Source: Auanema rhodensis
Lineage: Eukaryota; Nematoda; Chromadorea; Rhabditida; Rhabditidae
DNA length: 64,000 bases
NCBI GenBank assembly: GCA_964057225.1
Contig: OZ059894.1
Coordinates: 23,218,476-23,282,475 of the forward strand
Direction of reading: 5' to 3'
A program made the position numbers and the translations under genes. Position 1 is the first letter of the stretch. The number at the start of each line of letters is the position of its first letter. The notes under the pieces are model-generated. The model had not been told where the DNA came from. It saw nothing but the letters and a program-made list of their open reading frames with translations, and did no database searches. This document shows, piece after piece, positions 37,201-50,820 of this stretch.

Positions 37201-39732
37201 TCACGTGAAAGATAAAGAAATGCGGTTTTCATAATTAGATTCCCCATGTCCATATTAGTCTAAAAACAAATTTTTATTGATATTGGTTCATGGTAACCAT
37301 GACTTTGAAACTTACGTGAACTTTAATTTATGCTAATTAAATGTACACGTGATGTGCACTTGGTATGTAACTCGCCTCACTAGAAAGATAAAGAGATGCG
37401 GTTTTCAAAATTAGATTCCCCATGTCCATATTAGTCTAAAAACAAATTTTTATTGATATTGGTGCATGGTAACCATGACTTTGAAATTTACGTGAACTTT
37501 AATTTATGCTAATTAAATGTACACGTGATGTGCACTTGGTATGTAACTCGCTTCACGTGAAAGATAAAGAGATGCGGTTTTCAAAATTAGATTCCCCATG
37601 TCCATATTAGTCTAAAAACAAATTTTTATTGATATTGGTTCATGGTAACCATGTCTGTGAAATTTACGTGAACTTTAATTTATGCTAATTAAATGTACAC
37701 GTGATGTGCACTTGGTATGTAACTCGCTTCACGTGAAAGATAAAGAGATGCGGTTTTCAAAATTAGATTCTTCATGTCCATATTAGTCTAAAAACAAATT
37801 TTTATTGATATTGGTTCATGGTAACCATGACTTTGAAATTTAAGTGAACTTTAATTTATGCTAATTAAATGTACACGTGATGTGCACTTGGTATGTAACT
37901 CGCTTCACGTGAAAGATAAAGAGATGCGGTTTTCGAGATTAGATTCCCCATGTCAATATTAGACTAAAAACAAATTTTTATTGATATTGGTTCATGGTAA
38001 CCATGACTTTGAAATTTAAGTGAACTTTAATTTATGCTAATTAAATGTACACGTGATGTGCACTTGGTATGTAACTCGCTTCACGTGAAAGATAAAGAAA
38101 TGCGGTTTTCATAATTAGATTCCCCATGTCCATATTAGTCTAAAAACAAATTTTTATTGATATTGGTTCATGGTAACCATGACTTTGAAACTTACGTGAA
38201 CTTTAATTTATGCTAATTAAATGTACACGTGATGTGCACTTGGTATGTAACTCGCCTCACTAGAAAGATAAAGAGATGCGGTTTTCAAAATTAGATTCCC
38301 CATGTCCATATTAGTCTAAAAACAAATTTTTATTGATATTGGTGCATGGTAACCATGACTTTGAAATTTACGTGAACTTTAATTTATGCTAATTAAATGT
38401 ACACGTGATGTGCACTTGGTATGTAACTCGCTTCACGTGAAAGATAAAGAGATGCGGTTTTCAAAATTAGATTCCCCATGTCCATATTAGTCTAAAAACA
38501 AATTTTTATTGATATTGGTTCATGGTAACCATGTCTGTGAAATTTACGTGAACTTTAATTTATGCTAATTAAATGTACACGTGATGTGCACTTGGTATGT
38601 AACTCGCTTCACGTGAAAGATAAAGAGATGCGGTTTTCAAAATTAGATTCTTCATGTCCATATTAGTCTAAAAACAAATTTTTATTGATATTGGTTCATG
38701 GTAACCATGTCTGTGAAATTTACGTGAACTTTAATTTATGCTAATTAAATGTACACGTGATGTGCACTTGGTATGTAACTCGCTTCACGTGAAAGATAAA
38801 GAGATGCGGTTTTCAAAATTAGATTCTTCATGTCCATATTAGTCTAAAAACAAATTTTTATTGATATTGGTGCATGGTAACCATGACTTTGAAATTTACG
38901 TGAACTTTAATTTATGCTAATTAAATGTACACGTGATGTGCACTTGGTATGTAACTCGCTTTACGTGAAAGATAAAGAGATGCGGTTTTCAAAATTAGAT
39001 TTCCCATGTCCATATTAGTCTAAAAACAAATTTTTATTGATATTGGTTCATGGTAACCATGACTTTGAAATTTACGTGAACTTTAATTTATGCTAATTAA
39101 ATGTACACGTGATGTGCACTTGGTATGTAACTCGCTTCACGTGAAAGATAAAGAGATGCGGTTTTCAAAATTAGATTTCCCATGTCCATATTAGTCTAAA
39201 AACAAATTTTTATTGATATTGGTTCATGGTAACCATGACTTTGAAATTTACGTGAACTTTAATTTATGCTAATTAAATGTAAACGTGATGTGCACTTGGT
39301 ATGTAACTCGCTTCACGTGAAAGATAAAGAGATGAGGTTTTCAAAATTAGATTCCCCATGTCCATATTAGTCTAAAAACAAATTTTTATTGATATTGGTT
39401 CATGGTAACCATGACTTTGAAATTTACGTGAACTTTAATTTATACTAATTAAATGTAAACGTGATGTGCACTTGGTATGTAACTCGCTTCACGTGAAAGA
39501 TAAAGAGATGCGGTTTTCAAAATTAGATTCCCCATGTCCATATTAGTCTAAAAACAAATTTATTGATATTGGTTCATGGTAACCATGACTTTGAAACTTA
39601 CGTGAACTTTAATTTATGCTAATTAAATGTACACGTGATGTGCACTTGGTATGTAACTCGCTTCACTTGAAAGATAAAGAGATGCGGTTTTCAAAATTAG
39701 ATTCCCCATGTCCATATTAGTCTAAAAACAAA
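34279..39732 (+). repeat. Zone D 31-monomer higher-order block, copy 1 (5454 bp)
   Basis: Diagnostic monomers: CACGTGGAAG with GAGTCCCC (34455), TTTCGAAATT with TAGACTAAA (34631), GAAATGCGG with CATAATT (34807), CCTCACTAG (34983), TATACTAA with GTAAACG (35335), AATTAACACG with CAACATTAG (35511), GATGAAGAG (36215 and 36567), TCGAGATT (36919), TGTCAATATTAGAC (37799), TCTGTG with ATTCTTC (38503, 38679), TTTACGTG (38855) and GATGAGG (39207). The last 174-bp monomer (39559) has lost two T. All these recur in copy 2. Confidence 0.93.
39559..39732 (+). repeat. 174-bp monomer with a two-base loss in the T-run
   Basis: The opening T-run has three T in place of five. In the parallel series at 35335-35862, and again at 44837-45364, a TATACTAA monomer is followed by the AATTAACACG monomer and then the CACTTG monomer. 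Here the AATTAACACG unit is missing and the shortened T-run lies exactly at the join, so this looks like an exchange breakpoint. Confidence 0.85.
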
Positions 39733-42700
39733 TTTTTATTGATATTGGTGCATGGTAACCATGACTTTGAAATTTACGTGAACTTTAATTTATGCTAATT
39801 AAATGTAAACGTGATGTGCACTTGGTATGTAACTCGCTTCACGTGAAAGATAAAAAGATACGGTTTTCAAAATTAGATTCCACATGTCCATATTAGTCTA
39901 AAAACAAATTTTTATTGATATTGGTTCATGGTAACCATGACTTTGAAATTTAAGTGAACTTTAATTTATGCTAATTAAATGTACACGTGATGTGCACTTG
40001 GTATGTAACTCGCTTCACGTGGAAGATAAAGAGATGCGGTTTTCAAAATTAGAGTCCCCATGTCCATATTAGTCTAAAAACAAATTTTTATTGATATTGG
40101 TTCATGGTAACCATGACTTTGAAATTTACGTGAACTTTAATTTATGCTAATTAAATGTACACGTGATGTGCACTTGGTATGTAACTCGCTTCACGTGAAA
40201 GATAAAGAGATGCGGTTTTCGAAATTAGATTCCCCATGTCCATATTAGACTAAAAACAAATTTTTATTGATATTGGTTCATGGTAACCATGACTTTGAAA
40301 TTTAAGTGAACTTTAATTTATGCTAATTAAATGTACACGTGATGTGCACTTGGTATGTAACTCGCTTCACGTGAAAGATAAAGAAATGCGGTTTTCATAA
40401 TTAGATTCCCCATGTCCATATTAGTCTAAAAACAAATTTTTATTGATATTGGTTCATGGTAACCATGACTTTGAAACTTACGTGAACTTTAATTTATGCT
40501 AATTAAATGTACACGTGATGTGCACTTGGTATGTAACTCGCCTCACTAGAAAGATAAAGAGATGCGGTTTTCAAAATTAGATTCCCCATGTCCATATTAG
40601 TCTAAAAACAAATTTTTATTGATATTGGTGCATGGTAACCATGACTTTGAAATTTACGTGAACTTTAATTTATGCTAATTAAATGTACACGTGATGTGCA
40701 CTTGGTATGTAACTCGCTTCACGTGAAAGATAAAGAGATGCGGTTTTCAAAATTAGATTTCCCATGTCCATATTAGTCTAAAAACAAATTTTTATTGATA
40801 TTGGTTCATGGTAACCATGACTTTGAAATTTACGTGAACTTTAATTTATACTAATTAAATGTAAACGTGATGTGCACTTGGTATGTAACTCGCTTCACGT
40901 GAAAGATAAAGAGATGCGGTTTTCAAAATTAGATTCCCCATGTCCATATTAGTCTAAAAACAAATTTTTATTGATATTGGTTCATGGTAACCATGACTTT
41001 GAAATTTAAGTGAACTTTAATTTATGCTAATTAAATTAACACGTGATGTGCACTTGGTATGTAACTCGCTTCACGTGAAAGATAAAGAGATGCGGTTTTC
41101 AACATTAGATTCCCCATGTCCATATTAGTCTAAAAACAAATTTTTATTGATATTGGTTCATGGTAACCATGACTTTGAAACTTACGTGAACTTTAATTTA
41201 TGCTAATTAAATGTACACGTGATGTGCACTTGGTATGTAACTCGCTTCACTTGAAAGATAAAGAGATGCGGTTTTCAAAATTAGATTCCCCATGTCCATA
41301 TTAGTCTAAAAACAAATTTTTATTGATATTGGTGCATGGTAACCATGACTTTGAAATTTACGTGAACTTTAATTTATGCTAATTAAATGTACACGTGATG
41401 TGCACTTGGTATGTAACTCGCTTCACGTGAAAGATAAAGAGATGCGGTTTTCAAAATTAGATTCCCCATGTCCATATTAGTCTAAAAACAAATTTTTATT
41501 GATATTGGTTCATGGTAACCATGACTTTGAAACTTACGTGAACTTTAATTTATGCTAATTAAATGTACACGTGATGTGCATTTGGTATGTAACTCGCTTC
41601 ACGTGAAAGATAAAATGATGCGGTTTTCAAAATTAGATTTCCCATGTCCATATTAGTCTAAAAACAAATTTTTATTGATATTGGTTCATGGTAACCATGA
41701 CTTTGAAACTTACGTGAACTTTAATTTATGCTAATTAAATGTACACGTGATGTGCACTTGGTATGTAACTCGCTTCACGTGAAAGATGAAGAGATGCGGT
41801 TTTCAAAATTAGATTCCCCATGTCCATATTAGTCTAAAAACAAATTTTTATTGATATTGGTTCATGGTAACCATGACTTTGAAACTTACGTGAACTTTAA
41901 TTTATGCTAATTAAATGTACACGTGATGTGCACTTGGTATGTAACTCGCTTCACGTGAAAGATAAAGAGATGCGGTTTTCAAAATTAGATTTCCCATGTC
42001 CATATTAGTCTAAAAACAAATTTTTATTGATATTGGTTCATGGTAACCATGACTTTGAAACTTACGTGAACTTTAATTTATGCTAATTAAATGTACACGT
42101 GATGTGCACTTGGTATGTAACTCGCTTCACGTGAAAGATGAAGAGATGCGGTTTTCAAAATTAGATTCCCCATGTCCATATTAGTCTAAAAACAAATTTT
42201 TATTGATATTGGTTCATGGTAACCATGACTTTGAAATTTACGTGAACTTTAATTTATGCTAATTAAATGTACACGTGATGTGCACTTGGTATGTAACTCG
42301 CTTCACGTGAAAGATAAAGAGATGCGGTTTTCGAAATTAGATTCCCCATGTCCATATTAGACTAAAAACAAATTTTTATTGATATTGGTTCATGGTAACC
42401 ATGACTTTGAAATTTAAGTGAACTTTAATTTATGCTAATTAAATGTACACGTGATGTGCACTTGGTATGTAACTCGCTTCACGTGAAAGATAAAGAGATG
42501 CGGTTTTCGAGATTAGATTCCCCATGTCCATATTAGACTAAAAACAAATTTTTATTGATATTGGTTCATGGTAACCATGACTTTGAAATTTAAGTGAACT
42601 TTAATTTATGCTAATTAAATGTACACGTGATGTGCACTTGGTATGTAACTCGCTTCACGTGAAAGATAAAGAAATGCGGTTTTCATAATTAGATTCCCCA

Positions 42701-45012
42701 TGTCCATATTAGTCTAAAAACAAATTTTTATTGATATTGGTTCATGGTAACCATGACTTTGAAACTTACGTGAACTTTAATTTATGCTAATTAAATGTAC
42801 ACGTGATGTGCACTTGGTATGAAACTCGCCTCACTAGAAAGATAAAGAGATGCGGTTTTCAAAATTAGATTCCCCATGTCCATATTAGTCTAAAAACAAA
42901 TTTTTATTGATATTGGTGCATGGTAACCATGACTTTGAAATTTACGTGAACTTTAATTTATGCTAATTAAATGTACACGTGATGTGCACTTGGTATGTAA
43001 CTCGCTTCACGTGAAAGATAAAGAGATGCGGTTTTCAAAATTAGATTCCCCATGTCCATATTAGTCTAAAAACAAATTTTTATTGATATTGGTTCATGGT
43101 AACCATGTCTGTGAAATTTACGTGAACTTTAATTTATGCTAATTAAATGTACACGTGATGTGCACTTGGTATGTAACTCGCTTCACGTGAAAGATAAAGA
43201 GATGCGGTTTTCAAAATTAGATTCTTCATGTCCATATTAGTCTAAAAACAAATTTTTATTGATATTGGTTCATGGTAACCATGACTTTGAAATTTAAGTG
43301 AACTTTAATTTATGCTAATTAAATGTACACGTGATGTGCACTTGGTATGTAACTCGCTTCACGTGAAAGATAAAGAGATGCGGTTTTCGAGATTAGATTC
43401 CCCATGTCAATATTAGACTAAAAACAAATTTTTATTGATATTGGTTCATGGTAACCATGACTTTGAAATTTAAGTGAACTTTAATTTATGCTAATTAAAT
43501 GTACACGTGATGTGCACTTGGTATGTAACTCGCTTCACGTGAAAGATAAAGAAATGCGGTTTTCATAATTAGATTCCCCATGTCCATATTAGTCTAAAAA
43601 CAAATTTTTATTGATATTGGTTCATGGTAACCATGACTTTGAAACTTACGTGAACTTTAATTTATGCTAATTAAATGTACACGTGATGTGCACTTGGTAT
43701 GTAACTCGCCTCACTAGAAAGATAAAGAGATGCGGTTTTCAAAATTAGATTCCCCATGTCCATATTAGTCTAAAAACAAATTTTTATTGATATTGGTGCA
43801 TGGTAACCATGACTTTGAAATTTACGTGAACTTTAATTTATGCTAATTAAATGTACACGTGATGTGCACTTGGTATGTAACTCGCTTCACGTGAAAGATA
43901 AAGAGATGCGGTTTTCAAAATTAGATTCCCCATGTCCATATTAGTCTAAAAACAAATTTTTATTGATATTGGTTCATGGTAACCATGTCTGTGAAATTTA
44001 CGTGAACTTTAATTTATGCTAATTAAATGTACACGTGATGTGCACTTGGTATGTAACTCGCTTCACGTGAAAGATAAAGAGATGCGGTTTTCAAAATTAG
44101 ATTCTTCATGTCCATATTAGTCTAAAAACAAATTTTTATTGATATTGGTTCATGGTAACCATGTCTGTGAAATTTACGTGAACTTTAATTTATGCTAATT
44201 AAATGTACACGTGATGTGCACTTGGTATGTAACTCGCTTCACGTGAAAGATAAAGAGATGCGGTTTTCAAAATTAGATTCTTCATGTCCATATTAGTCTA
44301 AAAACAAATTTTTATTGATATTGGTGCATGGTAACCATGACTTTGAAATTTACGTGAACTTTAATTTATGCTAATTAAATGTACACGTGATGTGCACTTG
44401 GTATGTAACTCGCTTTACGTGAAAGATAAAGAGATGCGGTTTTCAAAATTAGATTTCCCATGTCCATATTAGTCTAAAAACAAATTTTTATTGATATTGG
44501 TTCATGGTAACCATGACTTTGAAATTTACGTGAACTTTAATTTATGCTAATTAAATGTACACGTGATGTGCACTTGGTATGTAACTCGCTTCACGTGAAA
44601 GATAAAGAGATGCGGTTTTCAAAATTAGATTTCCCATGTCCATATTAGTCTAAAAACAAATTTTTATTGATATTGGTTCATGGTAACCATGACTTTGAAA
44701 TTTACGTGAACTTTAATTTATGCTAATTAAATGTAAACGTGATGTGCACTTGGTATGTAACTCGCTTCACGTGAAAGATAAAGAGATGAGGTTTTCAAAA
44801 TTAGATTCCCCATGTCCATATTAGTCTAAAAACAAATTTTTATTGATATTGGTTCATGGTAACCATGACTTTGAAATTTACGTGAACTTTAATTTATACT
44901 AATTAAATGTAAACGTGATGTGCACTTGGTATGTAACTCGCTTCACGTGAAAGATAAAGAGATGCGGTTTTCAAAATTAGATTCCCCATGTCCATATTAG
45001 TCTAAAAACAAA
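39733..45012 (+). repeat. Zone D higher-order block, copy 2
   Basis: Monomer for monomer this matches 34279-39558 at an offset of 5454 bp, including private-looking sites such as CACGTGGAAG plus GAGTCCCC (39909), AATTAACACG plus CAACATTAG (40965) and TGTCAATATTAGAC (43405). A few changes are new, such as TATGAAACTCGCC near 42821. It ends in the TATACTAA monomer at 44837, which also opens the next overlapping copy. Confidence 0.93.
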
Positions 45013-47652
45013 TTTTTATTGATATTGGTTCATGGTAACCATGACTTTGAAATTTAAGTGAACTTTAATTTATGCTAATTAAATTAACACGTGATGTGCA
45101 CTTGGTATGTAACTCGCTTCACGTGAAAGATAAAGAGATGCGGTTTTCAACATTAGATTCCCCATGTCCATATTAGTCTAAAAACAAATTTTTATTGATA
45201 TTGGTTCATGGTAACCATGACTTTGAAACTTACGTGAACTTTAATTTATGCTAATTAAATGTACACGTGATGTGCACTTGGTATGTAACTCGCTTCACTT
45301 GAAAGATAAAGAGATGCGGTTTTCAAAATTAGATTCCCCATGTCCATATTAGTCTAAAAACAAATTTTTATTGATATTGGTGCATGGTAACCATGACTTT
45401 GAAATTTACGTGAACTTTAATTTATGCTAATTAAATGTACACGTGATGTGCACTTGGTATGTAACTCGCTTCACGTGAAAGATAAAGAGATGCGGTTTTC
45501 AAAATTAGATTCCCCATGTCCATATTAGTCTAAAAACAAATTTTTATTGATATTGGTTCATGGTAACCATGACTTTGAAACTTACGTGAACTTTAATTTA
45601 TGCTAATTAAATGTACACGTGATGTGCATTTGGTATGTAACTCGCTTCACGTGAAAGATAAAATGATGCGGTTTTCAAAATTAGATTTCCCATGTCCATA
45701 TTAGTCTAAAAACAAATTTTTATTGATATTGGTTCATGGTAACCATGACTTTGAAACTTACGTGAACTTTAATTTATGCTAATTAAATGTACACGTGATG
45801 TGCACTTGGTATGTAACTCGCTTCACGTGAAAGATGAAGAGATGCGGTTTTCAAAATTAGATTCCCCATGTCCATATTAGTCTAAAAACAAATTTTTATT
45901 GATATTGGTTCATGGTAACCATGACTTTGAAACTTACGTGAACTTTAATTTATGCTAATTAAATGTACACGTGATGTGCACTTGGTATGTAACTCGCTTC
46001 ACGTGAAAGATAAAGAGATGCGGTTTTCAAAATTAGATTTCCCATGTCCATATTAGTCTAAAAACAAATTTTTATTGATATTGGTTCATGGTAACCATGA
46101 CTTTGAAACTTACGTGAACTTTAATTTATGCTAATTAAATGTACACGTGATGTGCACTTGGTATGTAACTCGCTTCACGTGAAAGATGAAGAGATGCGGT
46201 TTTCAAAATTAGATTCCCCATGTCCATATTAGTCTAAAAACAAATTTTTATTGATATTGGTTCATGGTAACCATGACTTTGAAATTTACGTGAACTTTAA
46301 TTTATGCTAATTAAATGTACACGTGATGTGCACTTGGTATGTAACTCGCTTCACGTGAAAGATAAAGAGATGCGGTTTTCGAAATTAGATTCCCCATGTC
46401 CATATTAGACTAAAAACAAATTTTTATTGATATTGGTTCATGGTAACCATGACTTTGAAATTTAAGTGAACTTTAATTTATGCTAATTAAATGTACACGT
46501 GATGTGCACTTGGTATGTAACTCGCTTCACGTGAAAGATAAAGAGATGCGGTTTTCGAGATTAGATTCCCCATGTCCATATTAGACTAAAAACAAATTTT
46601 TATTGATATTGGTTCATGGTAACCATGACTTTGAAATTTAAGTGAACTTTAATTTATGCTAATTAAATGTACACGTGATGTGCACTTGGTATGTAACTCG
46701 CTTCACGTGAAAGATAAAGAAATGCGGTTTTCATAATTAGATTCCCCATGTCCATATTAGTCTAAAAACAAATTTTTATTGATATTGGTTCATGGTAACC
46801 ATGACTTTGAAACTTACGTGAACTTTAATTTATGCTAATTAAATGTACACGTGATGTGCACTTGGTATGTAACTCGCCTCACTAGAAAGATAAAGAGATG
46901 CGGTTTTCAAAATTAGATTCCCCATGTCCATATTAGTCTAAAAACAAATTTTTATTGATATTGGTGCATGGTAACCATGACTTTGAAATTTACGTGAACT
47001 TTAATTTATGCTAATTAAATGTACACGTGATGTGCACTTGGTATGTAACTCGCTTCACGTGAAAGATAAAGAGATGCGGTTTTCAAAATTAGATTCCCCA
47101 TGTCCATATTAGTCTAAAAACAAATTTTTATTGATATTGGTTCATGGTAACCATGTCTGTGAAATTTACGTGAACTTTAATTTATGCTAATTAAATGTAC
47201 ACGTGATGTGCACTTGGTATGTAACTCGCTTCACGTGAAAGATAAAGAGATGCGGTTTTCAAAATTAGATTCCCCATGTCCATATTAGTCTAAAAACAAA
47301 TTTTTATTGATATTGGTGCATGGTAACCATGACTTTGAAATTTACGTGAACTTTAATTTATGCTAATTAAATGTACACGTGATGTGCACTTGGTATGTAA
47401 CTCGCTTCACGTGAAAGATAAAGAGATGCGGTTTTCAAAATTAGATTCCCCATGTCCATATTAGTCTAAAAACAAATTTTTATTGATATTGGTGCATGGT
47501 AACCATGACTTTGAAATTTACGTGAACTTTAATTTATGCTAATTAAATGTACACGTGATGTGCACTTGGTATGTAACTCGCTTCACGTGAAAGATAAAGA
47601 GATGCGGTTTTCAAAATTAGATTCCCCATGTCCATATTAGTCTAAAAACAAA
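44837..47652 (+). repeat. Zone D block, copy 3, left part (offset 4048)
   Basis: From the TATACTAA monomer (44837) the order repeats 40789-43252 at an offset of 4048 bp (23 monomers): AATTAACACG, CACTTG, GCATTTGG, GATGAAGAG twice, TCGAAATT, TCGAGATT, CATAATT, CCTCACTAG, TGCATGG and TCTGTG (47125). The TCTGTG monomer here ends ATTCCCC instead of ATTCTTC, and two extra TGCATGG monomers (47301, 47477) follow, so three monomers were inserted. Confidence 0.9.
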
Positions 47653-50600
47653 TTTTTATTGATATTGGTTCATGGTAACCATGTCTGTGAAATTTACGTG
47701 AACTTTAATTTATGCTAATTAAATGTACACGTGATGTGCACTTGGTATGTAACTCGCTTCACGTGAAAGATAAAGAGATGCGGTTTTCAAAATTAGATTC
47801 TTCATGTCCATATTAGTCTAAAAACAAATTTTTATTGATATTGGTTCATGGTAACCATGACTTTGAAATTTAAGTGAACTTTAATTTATGCTAATTAAAT
47901 GTACACGTGATGTGCACTTGGTATGTAACTCGCTTCACGTGAAAGATAAAGAGATGCGGTTTTCGAGATTAGATTCCCCATGTCAATATTAGACTAAAAA
48001 CAAATTTTTATTGATATTGGTTCATGGTAACCATGACTTTGAAATTTAAGTGAACTTTAATTTATGCTAATTAAATGTACACGTGATGTGCACTTGGTAT
48101 GTAACTCGCTTCACGTGAAAGATAAAGAAATGCGGTTTTCATAATTAGATTCCCCATGTCCATATTAGTCTAAAAACAAATTTTTATTGATATTGGTTCA
48201 TGGTAACCATGACTTTGAAACTTACGTGAACTTTAATTTATGCTAATTAAATGTACACGTGATGTGCACTTGGTATGTAACTCGCCTCACTAGAAAGATA
48301 AAGAGATGCGGTTTTCAAAATTAGATTCCCCATGTCCATATTAGTCTAAAAACAAATTTTTATTGATATTGGTGCATGGTAACCATGACTTTGAAATTTA
48401 CGTGAACTTTAATTTATGCTAATTAAATGTACACGTGATGTGCACTTGGTATGTAACTCGCTTCACGTGAAAGATAAAGAGATGCGGTTTTCAAAATTAG
48501 ATTCCCCATGTCCATATTAGTCTAAAAACAAATTTTTATTGATATTGGTTCATGGTAACCATGTCTGTGAAATTTACGTGAACTTTAATTTATGCTAATT
48601 AAATGTACACGTGATGTGCACTTGGTATGTAACTCGCTTCACGTGAAAGATAAAGAGATGCGGTTTTCAAAATTAGATTCTTCATGTCCATATTAGTCTA
48701 AAAACAAATTTTTATTGATATTGGTTCATGGTAACCATGTCTGTGAAATTTACGTGAACTTTAATTTATGCTAATTAAATGTACACGTGATGTGCACTTG
48801 GTATGTAACTCGCTTCACGTGAAAGATAAAGAGATGCGGTTTTCAAAATTAGATTCTTCATGTCCATATTAGTCTAAAAACAAATTTTTATTGATATTGG
48901 TGCATGGTAACCATGACTTTGAAATTTACGTGAACTTTAATTTATGCTAATTAAATGTACACGTGATGTGCACTTGGTATGTAACTCGCTTTACGTGAAA
49001 GATAAAGAGATGCGGTTTTCAAAATTAGATTTCCCATGTCCATATTAGTCTAAAAACAAATTTTTATTGATATTGGTTCATGGTAACCATGACTTTGAAA
49101 TTTACGTGAACTTTAATTTATGCTAATTAAATGTACACGTGATGTGCACTTGGTATGTAACTCGCTTCACGTGAAAGATAAAGAGATGCGGTTTTCAAAA
49201 TTAGATTTCCCATGTCCATATTAGTCTAAAAACAAATTTTTATTGATATTGGTTCATGGTAACCATGACTTTGAAATTTACGTGAACTTTAATTTATGCT
49301 AATTAAATGTAAACGTGATGTGCACTTGGTATGTAACTCGCTTCACGTGAAAGATAAAGAGATGAGGTTTTCAAAATTAGATTCCCCATGTCCATATTAG
49401 TCTAAAAACAAATTTTTATTGATATTGGTTCATGGTAACCATGACTTTGAAATTTAAGTGAACTTTAATTTATGCTAATTAAATGTACACGTGATGTGCA
49501 CTTGGTATGTAACTCGCTTCACGTGAAAGATAAAAAGATACGGTTTTCAAAATTAGATTCCACATGTCCATATTAGTCTAAAAACAAATTTTTATTGATA
49601 TTGGTTCATGGTAACCATGACTTTGAAATTTAAGTGAACTTTAATTTATGCTAATTAAATGTACACGTGATGTGCACTTGGTATGTAACTCGCTTCACGT
49701 GGAAGATAAAGAGATGCGGTTTTCAAAATTAGATTCCCCATGTCCATATTAGTCTAAAAACAAATTTTTATTGATATTGGTTCATGGTAACCATGACTTT
49801 GAAATTTACGTGAACTTTAATTTATGCTAATTAAATGTACACGTGATGTGCACTTGGTATGTAACTCGCTTCACGTGAAAGATAAAGAGATGCGGTTTTT
49901 GAAATTAGATTCCCCATGTCCATATTAGACTAAAAACAAATTTTTATTGATATTGGTTCATGGTAACCATGACTTTGAAATTTAAGTGAACTTTAATTTA
50001 TGCTAATTAAATGTACACGTGATGTGCACTTGGTATGTAACTCGCTTTACGTGAAAGATAAAGAGATGCGGTTTTCAAAATTAGATTTCTCATGTCCATA
50101 TTAGTCTAAAAACAAATTTTTATTGATATTGGTTCATGGTAACCATGTCTGTGAAATTTACGTGAACTTTAATTTATGCTAATTAAATGTACACGTGATG
50201 TGCACTTGGTATGTAACTCGCTTCACGTGAAAGATAAAGAGATGCGGTTTTCAAAATTAGATTCTTCATGTCCATATTAGTCTAAAAACAAATTTTTATT
50301 GATATTGGTGCATGGTAACCATGACTTTGAAATTTACGTGAACTTTAATTTATGCTAATTAAATGTACACGTGATGTGCACTTGGTATGTAACTCGCTTT
50401 ACGTGAAAGATAAAGAGATGCGGTTTTCAAAATTAGATTTCCCATGTCCATATTAGTCTAAAAACAAATTTTTATTGATATTGGTTCATGGTAACCATGA
50501 CTTTGAAATTTACGTGAACTTTAATTTATGCTAATTAAATGTACACGTGATGTGCACTTGGTATGTAACTCGCTTCACGTGAAAGATAAAGAGATGCGGT

Positions 50601-50820
50601 TTTCAAAATTAGATTTCCCATGTCCATATTAGTCTAAAAACAAATTTTTATTGATATTGGTTCATGGTAACCATGACTTTGAAATTTACGTGAACTTTAA
50701 TTTATGCTAATTAAATGTAAACGTGATGTGCACTTGGTATGTAACTCGCTTCACGTGAAAGATAAAGAGATGAGGTTTTCAAAATTAGATTCCCCATGTC
50801 CATATTAGTCTAAAAACAAA
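47653..50820 (+). repeat. Zone D block, copy 3 right part and 18-mer unit 1
   Basis: 47653-49412 matches 43077-44836 at an offset of 4576 bp (TGTCAATATTAGAC at 47981, GATGAGG at 49361). The order then switches to AAAAAGATACGG (49413) and CACGTGGAAG (49589), types last seen at 39733-40084. TTTTTGAAATT with TAGACTAAA follows (49765), then a hybrid AAGTGAAC/TTTACGTG/ATTTCTC monomer (49941). A five-monomer series (TCTGTG, TTTACGTG, ordinary, GATGAGG, AAAAAGATACGG) occurs at 48709 and again 1408 bp on at 50117. Confidence 0.9.
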
